Assembly: GCA_905236585.1 (NCBI GenBank) | Contig: CAJOQZ010000127.1 | Span: 1-6,328, forward strand | DNA length: 6,328 nucleotides | Direction of reading: 5' to 3' | Source of the DNA: an uncultured Lachnospiraceae bacterium | Lineage (GTDB): Bacteria; Bacillota; Clostridia; Lachnospirales; Lachnospiraceae | Shown: positions 1 through 5,992 of the stretch, in pieces | Layout: each line of letters opens with the position of its first letter | How positions within the stretch are numbered: the stretch's first letter is position 1 | Notes under the pieces: model-generated | Seen by the model: only the letters and a program-made list of their open reading frames with translations | What the model was told of the DNA's origin: nothing | The model's database searches: none | Translations under genes and position numbers: made by a program

Positions 1-852
1 CATTGCGACGTATCGCTTTCGCTGCACAAAGGCTATCGCATGATCTGCCATTACTGCGGATACGAGACGGCGGCGCCGAAGGTCTGTCCGGCGTGCGGCT
101 CCAAATATATCGGTTCGTTCAAAGCCGGTACGGAAGCCCTTGAGGAGACGGTTGCCGCACTTTTTCCCGATGCGCGGATTCTTCGGATGGACGCGGATAC
201 GACAAAGGCTAAAAACAGCCATGAAAAAATTTTATCCGCGTTTGCCAACCGCGAAGCCGATATTTTGATCGGCACGCAGATGATCGTAAAAGGGCATGAT
301 TTTTCCGAAGTGACCCTGATGGGGATCATCGCGGCGGATATGTCTTTGCACAGCGGCGATTACAACAGCGCGGAGCGGACCTTCGACCTTCTGTGTCAGG
401 CGGCGGGGCGTGCGGGACGCGGAAAAAAGGCGGGCGAGGTCATCATCCAGACGTACCAGCCGAAGCATTACGCGATTGTCGCGGCGGCGGCGCAGGATTA
501 TGAAATGTTTTATGAAAATGAGATCGCATTTCGGTCGCTGATGCGTTATCCCCCGGTGGGGCATCTTTTGGCGGTGCAGGTTCTGTCGGAGGATGAGGCG
601 CAGGCGGACGGACTTGCGGCAGACATTTTTACCGCGATCCGCAAGATGCGTGTGCGGGCGCAGGTTGCGCATCCGGCGGAAGCGGCAGTGGCGAAGGTTA
701 AGGATGTTTTCCGGCGCGTCATTCATGCAAAAAGCGCGCGCTATGAGGATCTGATGCAGATCAAGGACGGCGTCGAGGAGATGCTTTTGTCCGATACGGC
801 GTACCGAAAGGCGACGGTGCGGTTTGATTTTGACCCGATGTACGGGTTTTGA
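1..852 (+). CDS. priA: Primosomal protein N' (PriA helicase), 3' part, cut by window start
   Basis: This is the C-terminal 283 residues of the superfamily 2 DNA helicase that recognises stalled forks and reloads the replicative helicase. The open frame runs from base 1, so the true start lies upstream; the ATG at 40 is internal. The visible part starts inside the zinc-binding insert: C2 closes one cysteine pair, and C16-x2-C19 and C29-x2-C32 form the next ones. Then follow the second helicase lobe with GTQMIVKGHDF (about residues 91-101, motif V) and QAAGRAGRG (about 133-141, motif VI with arginine fingers), and the C-terminal PriA domain with YPP. The frame ends at TGA 850-852, 16 bases before def. 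priA-def-fmt order is standard in Firmicutes. No frame damage is seen. Identification is secure; only the N-terminal part is missing. Confidence 0.97.
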   Translation, partial: HCDVSLSLHKGYRMICHYCGYETAAPKVCPACGSKYIGSFKAGTEALEETVAALFPDARILRMDADTTKAKNSHEKILSAFANREADILIGTQMIVKGHDFSEVTLMGIIAADMSLHSGDYNSAERTFDLLCQAAGRAGRGKKAGEVIIQTYQPKHYAIVAAAAQDYEMFYENEIAFRSLMRYPPVGHLLAVQVLSEDEAQADGLAADIFTAIRKMRVRAQVAHPAEAAVAKVKDVFRRVIHAKSARYEDLMQIKDGVEEMLLSDTAYRKATVRFDFDPMYGF

Positions 853-868
853 AGGAGAGAAATAAAGA

Positions 869-1459
869 ATGGCTTTACGAGAAGTGCGAGTGGCGGGAGA
901 TCCGATTTTGACAAAACTCTGCCGTCCGCTCAAAGAAATGACGGAACGGATGTCGGTGCTGATCGACGATATGTTTGAGACGATGTATGACCAGGAGGGC
1001 GTGGGTTTAGCGGCGCCGCAGGTCGGCGTGCTGCGGCGTCTGTTCGTGATTGACGTGCCGGACGAGGACGAGGACGGCAACGAGATTGATGAAAAGCATC
1101 CGATCGTGTTTATCAATCCCGAGATTTTAGAGACGCGGGGGGAGAAGACGCTGGCGGAAGGGTGCCTTAGCATTCCGAACAAGGTGGCGAACGTGACGCG
1201 CCCCGAATGGGTCAAAATAAAGGCATACGACCGGGATATGCAGGAATTTGTCATGGAGGCAGACGATATGCTCGCACGGACCATTCTGCATGAATACGAC
1301 CATTTGGAAGGGCATATCTATTCCGAAATGGCGGAAGGCCCGATGTGGGATATCGAAGACGTCGAGGAAGACGGTGACACCGGAAAGGTACGCCTGAAGA
1401 CGGCAAAAGGCCCGGGCAGAAAGTCAAACAGGAAAAAGCACAGGCGGAGACGTTTATAA
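869..1459 (+). CDS. def: Peptide deformylase
   Basis: This metalloenzyme removes the formyl group from the N-terminal methionine of nascent proteins at the ribosome exit. It has 196 residues. All three family motifs are present: GVGLAAPQVG (44-53), EGCLSIP (97-103) and HEYDHLEG (141-148). The metal ligands are C99, H141 and H145, and the catalytic base is E142. The ATG at 869 follows an AAGGAGA-type ribosome site (852-858), 10 bases away. Two things make it longer than many bacterial deformylases: an acidic stretch around residues 64-77 (rich in D and E, between two strands of the core), and a C-terminal extension that starts acidic (about 161-171) and ends in a very basic tail with RKKHRRRRL. 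The gene overlaps fmt by one base (TAATG), so the pair is probably translationally coupled. The basic tail codons also carry the fmt ribosome site. Confidence 0.97.
   Translation: MALREVRVAGDPILTKLCRPLKEMTERMSVLIDDMFETMYDQEGVGLAAPQVGVLRRLFVIDVPDEDEDGNEIDEKHPIVFINPEILETRGEKTLAEGCLSIPNKVANVTRPEWVKIKAYDRDMQEFVMEADDMLARTILHEYDHLEGHIYSEMAEGPMWDIEDVEEDGDTGKVRLKTAKGPGRKSNRKKHRRRRL
1446..1449 (+). promoter_or_regulatory. fmt ribosome binding site inside the def 3' end
   Basis: GGAG lies 9 bases upstream of the fmt ATG (1459), within the codons for the arginine tail of def. Together with the TAATG stop/start overlap, it implies that ribosomes finishing def can restart on fmt. Confidence 0.7.
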
Positions 1460-2424
1460 TGAAAATCATTTTCATGGGGACACCGGATTTTACATTGCCG
1501 ATCTTGGATGCGCTTAAAGGCGCGGGGCATGAGATTACGCTCGTTGTGACGCAGCCGGACAAGCCGAAGGGCAGAAAAGCACAAATGTCGCCCCCACCGG
1601 CTAAGGAATGGGCGATCTCCAACGGCATTCCGGTATTCCAGCCGGTCCGTATCCGCGAGCCGGAGGCGTTGGAACAATTAAAGCAATACCCGGCGGACGT
1701 GGCGGTGGTCGCGGCGTTCGGACAGATATTGCCGAAAAGCGTATTGGAGTATCCGGCGCACGGCTGCATCAACGTACATGCGTCGCTGCTGCCGAAGTAC
1801 CGGGGCGCGGCGCCGATCCAGTGGTCGATCTTAAACGGAGACGAATTGACCGGCGTGACGACCATGCAGATGGGCGAAGGCTTGGACGACGGCGATATCC
1901 TGCTGCAGAAAGAATGCATCATCACAAAAACGGATACCGGCGGCAGTTTGTTTGACAAATTGGCACTTCTCGGCGGCGAGGCGATCGTCGAGACGCTTGC
2001 GCTCTTAGAGCAGGGGAAACTGATCCGGCGGCAGCAGGAAGAAAGCGCGGCGACCCATGTCGGCAAGATCGACAAGGAACTTGGACGTTTGGATATGTCC
2101 CGGTCGGCGGTGGACTTAGAGCATTATATCAGGGGGCTTAATCCGTGGCCTGCGGCGTATGCGGCATTCCGGGGAAAGACGCTTAAAATCTGGTCGGCGG
2201 ACGTCGTATCGGACGAGGAAGCGGCGGAAGGCGGCATGGTTGGAAGGGAAGGCTTTTTGGCAGCGTGCGGTGAAACGGTGTTCGTAACGAAAGGATGCTG
2301 GGGCATACGGACGGGGGAAGGCTTTCTGCTTTTGAAAGAGGTGCAGATGGAAGGCAAGAAACGGATGGCGGTCGAGGAGTTTCTGCGGGGGCAGAAAGTG
2401 ACGATAGGGGAAGTATTAGGGTAA
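1459..2424 (+). CDS. fmt: Methionyl-tRNA formyltransferase
   Basis: This cytosolic enzyme transfers a formyl group from 10-formyl-tetrahydrofolate to Met-tRNA(fMet), producing the initiator tRNA used in translation. It has 321 residues, close to the usual size. The N-terminal Rossmann-type domain opens with MKIIFMGTPDF. The catalytic triad corresponds to N105, H107 and D143, in INVHASLLP followed by KYRGAAPIQW (104-122) and GEGLDDGD (139-146). The C-terminal tRNA-binding OB-type domain begins near residue 205 and contains IRGLNPWPAAY (224-234). The start overlaps the def stop by one base. It forms the formylation/deformylation pair with def. After its TAA (2422-2424) comes a 386-base structured gap, so expression of the downstream genes may be set separately. 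No anomaly is seen in the protein. Confidence 0.97.
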   Translation: MKIIFMGTPDFTLPILDALKGAGHEITLVVTQPDKPKGRKAQMSPPPAKEWAISNGIPVFQPVRIREPEALEQLKQYPADVAVVAAFGQILPKSVLEYPAHGCINVHASLLPKYRGAAPIQWSILNGDELTGVTTMQMGEGLDDGDILLQKECIITKTDTGGSLFDKLALLGGEAIVETLALLEQGKLIRRQQEESAATHVGKIDKELGRLDMSRSAVDLEHYIRGLNPWPAAYAAFRGKTLKIWSADVVSDEEAAEGGMVGREGFLAACGETVFVTKGCWGIRTGEGFLLLKEVQMEGKKRMAVEEFLRGQKVTIGEVLG

Positions 2425-2433
2425 GAGAGAGGA

Positions 2434-2500
2434 CACATTTCCGGCATACGTCTCTCACGGACGGAGCAACGTCCTTTGAGAGACGTATACAGGAAATGTG
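2434..2500 (-). repeat. Long imperfect hairpin, inverted relative of the terminal hairpin of the 115-base repeats
   Basis: The outer stem is CACATTTCC (2434-2442) with GGAAATGTG (2492-2500). The middle stem pairs 2444-2457 with 2477-2490 with one mismatch. A small internal loop follows (C2458 against TT 2475-2476), then the apical stem GGACG/CGTCC (2459-2463 with 2470-2474), closing a six-base loop. Read on the minus strand, it matches the terminal hairpins at 2599-2638 and 2724-2763 in order: the TCTcTCA stem, the unpaired AA, a GGxCG apical stem, a TTG-starting loop, the unpaired G and the returning stem. Several differences are paired changes that keep the stem. It begins 10 bases after the fmt stop codon. 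No T-run follows, so it does not look like an ordinary terminator. The hairpin is certain as sequence; its membership of the repeat family is inferred from the alignment. Confidence 0.8.
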
Positions 2501-2511
2501 AATCTACTTTC

Positions 2512-2520
2512 TGGGATAAT
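2512..2520 (+). promoter_or_regulatory. Candidate extended -10 element
   Basis: TGGGATAAT matches TG-N-TATAAT at all but one position and lies between the inverted hairpin and the first direct repeat. A convincing -35 hexamer at 16-18 bases upstream is absent. If real, it would start a transcript running through both repeats into the peptidase, rsmB and rlmN. Weak evidence only. Confidence 0.25.
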
Positions 2521-2525
2521 ATACT

Positions 2526-2640
2526 ACGGCGAAGCCTAACCAATGGAATGACACTGACAGCCATCATTTCGAGAAAGTAAAGCAAATGATCGGAAAACAT
2601 GTCTTTCAAAGGGCGTTGTTTTCGCCCGTGAAAGATATAT
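2526..2640 (+). repeat. Structured direct repeat, copy A (115 bases)
   Basis: This is the first of two direct copies with a start-to-start period of 125 bases. It has four conserved blocks separated by variable linkers: block 1 at 2526-2554 (29 bases, starting ACGGCGAAGCC), a 7-base linker, block 2 at 2562-2576 (CATCATTTCGAGAAA), an 8-base linker, AATGAT at 2585-2590, an 8-base linker, and block 4 at 2599-2640. Two hairpins are visible. One is ATCATTT/AAATGAT (2563-2569 with 2584-2590). The other is the terminal hairpin 2599-2638: a 10-pair stem, an AA/G internal loop, GGGCG/CGCCC (2611-2615 with 2623-2627) and a 7-base loop. No reading frame of note is seen. I do not recognise the family. 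Confidence 0.9.
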
Positions 2641-2650
2641 GGTACAGGTC

Positions 2651-2764
2651 ACGGCGAAGCCTAACCAATGGAATGACACGAAGCGACATCATTTCGAGAA
2701 ACGAAAACGAATGATTCTGTGGTATGTCTTTCAAAGGGCGTTGTCTCGCCCGTGAAAGATATAT
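2651..2764 (+). repeat. Structured direct repeat, copy B (114 bases)
   Basis: This second direct copy starts 10 bases after copy A ends. Block 1 (2651-2679), block 2 (2687-2701), AATGAT (2710-2715) and block 4 (2724-2764) match copy A. The linkers differ in sequence but keep the same lengths (7, 8, 8). The only length change is one base in the terminal loop. The small hairpin is preserved as ATCATT-(T)-CG with CGAATGAT (2688-2696 with 2708-2715). The terminal stem is extended by flanking bases: ATGATTCTGTG (2711-2721) pairs with CACAGAATCAT (2765-2775). With the repeat's own stem, this gives about 23 consecutive pairs plus a 5-pair apical stem. The hairpin ends 23 bases before the ribosome site of the peptidase gene. 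Confidence 0.9.
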
Positions 2765-2798
2765 CACAGAATCATGGAGTACCCAAGAAAAAAAAGCG

Positions 2799-2804
2799 AA
2801 GGAG
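2799..2804 (+). promoter_or_regulatory. Ribosome binding site fixing the peptidase start at 2811
   Basis: AAGGAG lies 6 bases before ATG 2811. It favours this start over the in-frame ATG at 2724, which sits inside the terminal hairpin of repeat copy B and has no ribosome site. Confidence 0.8.
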
Positions 2805-2810
2805 AATGAA

Positions 2811-3503
2811 ATGTATTTTTATGATTGGACCTACATCTTTGTCGTCATCGGAGCCCTGCTTTCCATAGCAGCCTCCGCAAAAGTCAAAAGCACATTTTAC
2901 CGATACGCAAAAGTCGCATCCTACTCCGGCATGGACGGAAAAGAAGCGGCACGCCGCGTCCTTGCGAACGCCGGCATCCACGACGTGGCGATCACCCATG
3001 TAGCCGGAGAATTAACCGACCACTATGATCCCCGGACGAAGACGGTCAACTTATCGGATGCGGTCTACAGCCAGCGTTCGGTCGCGGCGATCGCGGTCGC
3101 GGCGCATGAATGCGGACACGCGATCCAGCACAACCAGCAGTATTTTCCGCTGTCGTTTCGCTCGACGCTGGTGCCGGTTGCGAATATCGGTTCGCGGGCG
3201 GCTTGGCCTTTGATCTTGGTCGGACTTTTTATCAATTCGAATACCGGCTATTTCATCCTGCAGCTGGGACTTTTGGCGTTCTCGTTTTCGGTGCTGTTCC
3301 AACTGGTGACGCTGCCGGTCGAGTTTAACGCGTCGCATCGTGCGCTTTGCATGATCGAGGACTACCAGATGATTTCCAACGAAGAGCAGAAGGGCGCGAA
3401 AAAGGTTCTTTTCGCGGCGGCGCTGACCTATGTTGCCGCGGCTGCCGCGTCGATTTTGCAGCTGCTGCGTCTGATGCTGATCGCGGGCAACAGGAGAAGA
3501 TAA
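2811..3503 (+). CDS. yugP: YugP-family membrane zinc metallopeptidase
   Basis: The protein has 230 residues, about the usual size of the YugP / Zn_peptidase_2 family. These are integral membrane proteins with a gluzincin-like HExxH site; their substrates are not established. H99-E-C-G-H103 is the zinc-binding motif, and PVEFNAS (169-175) supplies the likely further ligand E171. Hydrophobic segments are at about 6-23, 119-141, 145-167 and 203-225, so the catalytic helix lies between the first two membrane spans. The segment LTDHYDPRTKTVNLSDAVY (68-86) is also characteristic of the family. The start was chosen at 2811 by its AAGGAG site; upstream in-frame codons belong to the repeat. The stop lies 2 bases before the rsmB start, so the two are co-expressed. 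Its place in a translation operon does not reveal its substrate. The symbol is by homology to Bacillus YugP. Confidence 0.9.
   Translation: MYFYDWTYIFVVIGALLSIAASAKVKSTFYRYAKVASYSGMDGKEAARRVLANAGIHDVAITHVAGELTDHYDPRTKTVNLSDAVYSQRSVAAIAVAAHECGHAIQHNQQYFPLSFRSTLVPVANIGSRAAWPLILVGLFINSNTGYFILQLGLLAFSFSVLFQLVTLPVEFNASHRALCMIEDYQMISNEEQKGAKKVLFAAALTYVAAAAASILQLLRLMLIAGNRRR
3492..3497 (+). promoter_or_regulatory. Ribosome binding site for rsmB, pointing to a TTG start
   Basis: AGGAGA lies in the last codons of the peptidase gene, 8 bases before TTG 3506. No ATG or GTG at a suitable distance is in frame, and upstream in-frame codons overlap the peptidase gene deeply. Confidence 0.7.
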
Positions 3504-3505
3504 GA

Positions 3506-4816
3506 TTGAATACAAGAGCGGCGGCATTAAAGGTTCTCATCAAAGTGACGGAACACGGGGCGTATCTTAACGATACGCTTCGTATGTATTTTAAGGAAAT
3601 TGACCGGCAGACGAAAGCCGACGAAAAAGAGGCGGCTGCGCGGGATAAGGCGTTTGCGGCGAGGCTTTGCACCGAAACGGTAAAACGGCTTACGGAACTG
3701 GATTTTCGCATCAATCTGTATGCCAAGACAAAGGTAAAAAAGATGCACCCCATGGTGCGCAATATCTTACGGATGGGCGTTTGCCAGTTATACTACATGG
3801 ACGGCGTTCCTGCGTCCGCGGCGGTGAATGAATCGGTAAAACTCGCAAAAGCGAACGGGCAGACAAAAGCGTCCGGCTTTATCAACGGCGTCCTGCGCAG
3901 CATGCACAGGAACGAAAAGCCGTATCCTTATGAGACGTCCGTGCCGCTTGACATCGGCGCTTTTGCAGTCGCCTATTCCATGCCGGAATGGATTCTTCGG
4001 CGGTATGAAAGGCGCTTTGGCATGGAAAAAACAAAGGAGATCGCGGCGGGATTTCTTGCGCCCGCGCCGCTTGCAATCCGCGTCAATACGTCCCGGATCG
4101 CGCCGGAAAAATTGAAAAAGGAAATCGAAGCGAAGGGGATTCGCGTAGAAGAGGTCCCCGGTCGCCCGGCGGCGTTTCTGCTTGCGGACGCTGGCGCGGT
4201 AGAAGAGATTCCGGGATTTTCGGAAGGACTATTTTTTATCCAGGACCTCTCATCCATGGAAGTCGCGTACGCGGCAAAGGTAAAAGCAGGCGATACGGTG
4301 ATCGACGTTTGCGCCGCACCGGGCGGCAAGGCGCTCCACGCCGCGGATCTTGCAACATGCGGGCATGTGGACGCGAGAGATGTAAGCGGCGCAAAAGTCG
4401 CAAAGATCAAAGAGAATATCGCGCGGGCGCGTTTTTCCAATATCTCCGCAAAAGTATGGGACGCGACGCGAAAGGATGCGGATGCGTATCAAACGGCGGA
4501 CGTGGTGATCGCCGACCTGCCCTGTTCGGGACTGGGGGTTCTGCGGCGCAAACCGGAGATCAAATACCGCCTGACACAGACGGATATCCTTGATCTTGCC
4601 GAATTGCAGCAGCGGATACTGTCGACGGTCGGGAAGTATGTCAAGCACGGCGGCAGACTTGTTTTTTCCACCTGTACGCTGACGGAGGAAGAGAACGAAC
4701 GCAACACAAAGCGGTTTTTACAGACGCAGGAAGATTTTACGCTTGCTTTCGAGCGGACGATCCTGCCGGATGCGTGCCACGACGGATTTTATATCGCGGT
4801 CATGGAAAGAAGATAA
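3506..4816 (+). CDS. rsmB: 16S rRNA (cytosine-967-C5)-methyltransferase
   Basis: This SAM-dependent enzyme methylates C967 (E. coli numbering) of 16S rRNA. It has 436 residues from the TTG start. The N-terminal NusB-like RNA-binding domain covers about residues 1-135, with the typical LRMGVCQLYYMDGVPASAAVNESV (88-111) and GFINGVLR (124-131). The methyltransferase domain follows. It has motif I DVCAAPGGK (267-275) for SAM, DLPCSGLG (337-344) with C340 (the cysteine that releases product) and FSTCT (387-391) with the catalytic C390. The C-terminus DGFYIAVMER is typical. The TTG at 3506 gives the expected N-terminus NTRAAALKVL and has a good ribosome site; an open frame extends upstream to about 3347 but overlaps the peptidase gene. 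The 2-base spacing from that gene suggests coupled translation. Confidence 0.95.
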   Translation: MNTRAAALKVLIKVTEHGAYLNDTLRMYFKEIDRQTKADEKEAAARDKAFAARLCTETVKRLTELDFRINLYAKTKVKKMHPMVRNILRMGVCQLYYMDGVPASAAVNESVKLAKANGQTKASGFINGVLRSMHRNEKPYPYETSVPLDIGAFAVAYSMPEWILRRYERRFGMEKTKEIAAGFLAPAPLAIRVNTSRIAPEKLKKEIEAKGIRVEEVPGRPAAFLLADAGAVEEIPGFSEGLFFIQDLSSMEVAYAAKVKAGDTVIDVCAAPGGKALHAADLATCGHVDARDVSGAKVAKIKENIARARFSNISAKVWDATRKDADAYQTADVVIADLPCSGLGVLRRKPEIKYRLTQTDILDLAELQQRILSTVGKYVKHGGRLVFSTCTLTEEENERNTKRFLQTQEDFTLAFERTILPDACHDGFYIAVMERR

Positions 4817-4885
4817 GTTTTTTGGCGAAGAGCGCAATCATCAGGCGGCAATGAGAAAGGATAAGTTTACGCGGACGGCGGATTT

Positions 4886-5953
4886 ATGACGAATGATTAT
4901 TTTGCGGATAAAACAGATATCAAGTCGCTTTCCTTTGAGGAACTTGCCCGCTGGATCGCGGCGTGCGGCGAGCCTTCCTACCGGGCGAAGCAGCTGTATG
5001 AATGGATGCATGTAAAAAAGGCGGCGTCTTTTTCCGCGATGACGAATCTGCCGAAAAAGATGCGTGAGGAGTTGGCAAATCGGTGCGTCTATACGGCGCT
5101 TACGCCCGTCCGAATCCAGCAGTCGAAGGAGGACGGCACGAGAAAATATCTGTTTGAACTGCCGGACAAAAAAATGATCGAAAGCGTGTGGATGCGCTAT
5201 CATCATGGCAACAGCGTCTGCGTCTCGTCGCAGGTGGGCTGCCGGATGGGGTGCAAGTTCTGCGCGTCCACGCTAAACGGCGTGGAGCGGAATCTGACCG
5301 CCGGTGAAATGCTCGATCAGGTTTACCGCATAGAGGAGGATACGCTCGAGCGCGTTTCCAACGTCGTCATTATGGGGATGGGCGAGCCGCTGGACAATTA
5401 CGATAATGTGATCCGGTTTATCCGTATGCTTTCGGACGAGAGGGGGCTTCATATCAGCCAGCGGAATATCACGCTTTCCACCTGCGGGCTGGTGCCGCGC
5501 ATTTACGATCTGGCAGATGAGAACCTGACGATAACGCTGGCGGTGTCGCTCCATGCGGCGACGCAGGATGTGCGGGAGCGCCTGATGCCGGTGGCGAAGC
5601 GGTACGGATTGGATGAACTTGTGGAGGCGTGCCGGTATTATTTTGAAAAAACAGGACGGCGGCTTACGTTCGAGTATGCGCTGATCGCCGGGAAGAACGA
5701 CCGTGACGAAGATGCGCAGGCATTAAAAAAACTCCTTTCCGACGCTTTTGCGCACGTCAATCTGATTCCGGTCAACCCGGTGACGGAGCGCGGATTTTTA
5801 CCGCCCAAGCAGCCAGCGGCGGCTTTCTTTGCACATAGACTTGAAAAATATGGGATAAATGTTACAATACGTAGGAGTATGGGACGCGACATTGACGGCG
5901 CCTGCGGGCAGCTGCGAATGAGGGAGCCAAGTACTGTCCAACGAACGAAGTGA
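4886..5953 (+). CDS. rlmN: Dual-specificity rRNA/tRNA adenine-C2 methyltransferase (radical SAM)
   Basis: This radical SAM enzyme makes 2-methyladenosine at A2503 of 23S rRNA and, in characterised homologues, at A37 of some tRNAs. It has 355 residues. The iron-sulfur cluster cysteines are C119, C123 and C126 (VGCRMGCKFCAS). The GEPLDNYDNV stretch (166-175) belongs to the SAM-binding core. The two reaction cysteines, matching C118 and C355 of the E. coli enzyme, are C112 and C340 (IDGACGQL). The ATG at 4886 is the only reasonable start, since an in-frame stop lies at 4862-4864. Its ribosome site is weak (GGCGG at 4877-4881), and it overlaps the stop of a 12-codon upstream frame as ATGA. The last ten residues, after QLRM, are encoded largely by the left half of a hairpin that spans the stop codon, so this tail looks like a late addition without catalytic role. 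Confidence 0.96.
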   Translation: MTNDYFADKTDIKSLSFEELARWIAACGEPSYRAKQLYEWMHVKKAASFSAMTNLPKKMREELANRCVYTALTPVRIQQSKEDGTRKYLFELPDKKMIESVWMRYHHGNSVCVSSQVGCRMGCKFCASTLNGVERNLTAGEMLDQVYRIEEDTLERVSNVVIMGMGEPLDNYDNVIRFIRMLSDERGLHISQRNITLSTCGLVPRIYDLADENLTITLAVSLHAATQDVRERLMPVAKRYGLDELVEACRYYFEKTGRRLTFEYALIAGKNDRDEDAQALKKLLSDAFAHVNLIPVNPVTERGFLPPKQPAAAFFAHRLEKYGINVTIRRSMGRDIDGACGQLRMREPSTVQRTK

Positions 5954-5967
5954 GTTGATGACAGCAC
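5931..5967 (+). repeat. Hairpin spanning the rlmN stop codon
   Basis: CTGTCCAAC (5934-5942) pairs with GTTG (5954-5957) and GACAG (5960-5964), with AT bulged. GT/AC (5931-5932 with 5966-5967) adds two pairs beyond a mismatch. The loop 5943-5953 contains the rlmN TGA (5951-5953). No T-run follows, so a classical terminator is unlikely. Confidence 0.65.
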
Positions 5968-5971
5968 TGGC

Positions 5972-5992
5972 ATCCGACGGAGTAAGTCGGAT
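5972..5992 (+). repeat. Perfect 7-pair hairpin in the rlmN-stp gap
   Basis: ATCCGAC (5972-5978) pairs perfectly with GTCGGAT (5986-5992) around the loop GGAGTAA. The arrangement resembles the apical part of the hairpin at 2459-2474, whose stem and loop contain GGAGCAA. The function is unknown. Confidence 0.7.

Noticed and set aside
232..1284. Long open frame on the minus strand opposite priA and def
   Set aside because: It is antisense to two well-supported genes, has low-complexity R/H/S-rich sequence and no recognisable domain; it is a shadow of GC-rich codons.
2434..2500. Rho-independent terminator after fmt
   Set aside because: The stem is long and imperfect, and no T-run follows it (AATCTACTTT); the family relation to the downstream repeats explains it better. 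The same lack of a T-run applies to the hairpins at 2599-2638, 2711-2775 and 5931-6009.
2434..2764. Coding peptide conserved among the repeats (a frame reading SFKGRC or SLKGRC in each hairpin)
   Set aside because: The similarity follows from the shared DNA. In copy A the frame hits a stop inside the hairpin because of the one-base loop difference, and orientation differs among copies.
2526..2764. CRISPR array
   Set aside because: There are only two copies of about 115 bases with internal structure, no short regular repeat-spacer pattern and no cas genes.
2724..2810. N-terminal extension of the peptidase from ATG 2724
   Set aside because: This ATG is the first base of the repeat's terminal hairpin block and has no ribosome site. 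ATG 2811 has AAGGAG at 6 bases and gives the family's usual length.
3081..3110. GC-rich palindromic stretch (CGATCGCG) in the peptidase gene
   Set aside because: It is explained by alanine and valine codons just before the HExxH motif.
3347..3505. Longer rsmB beginning upstream of 3506
   Set aside because: It would overlap the peptidase gene by about 157 bases, and the extra residues do not resemble the family N-terminus. TTG 3506 has a well-placed ribosome site.
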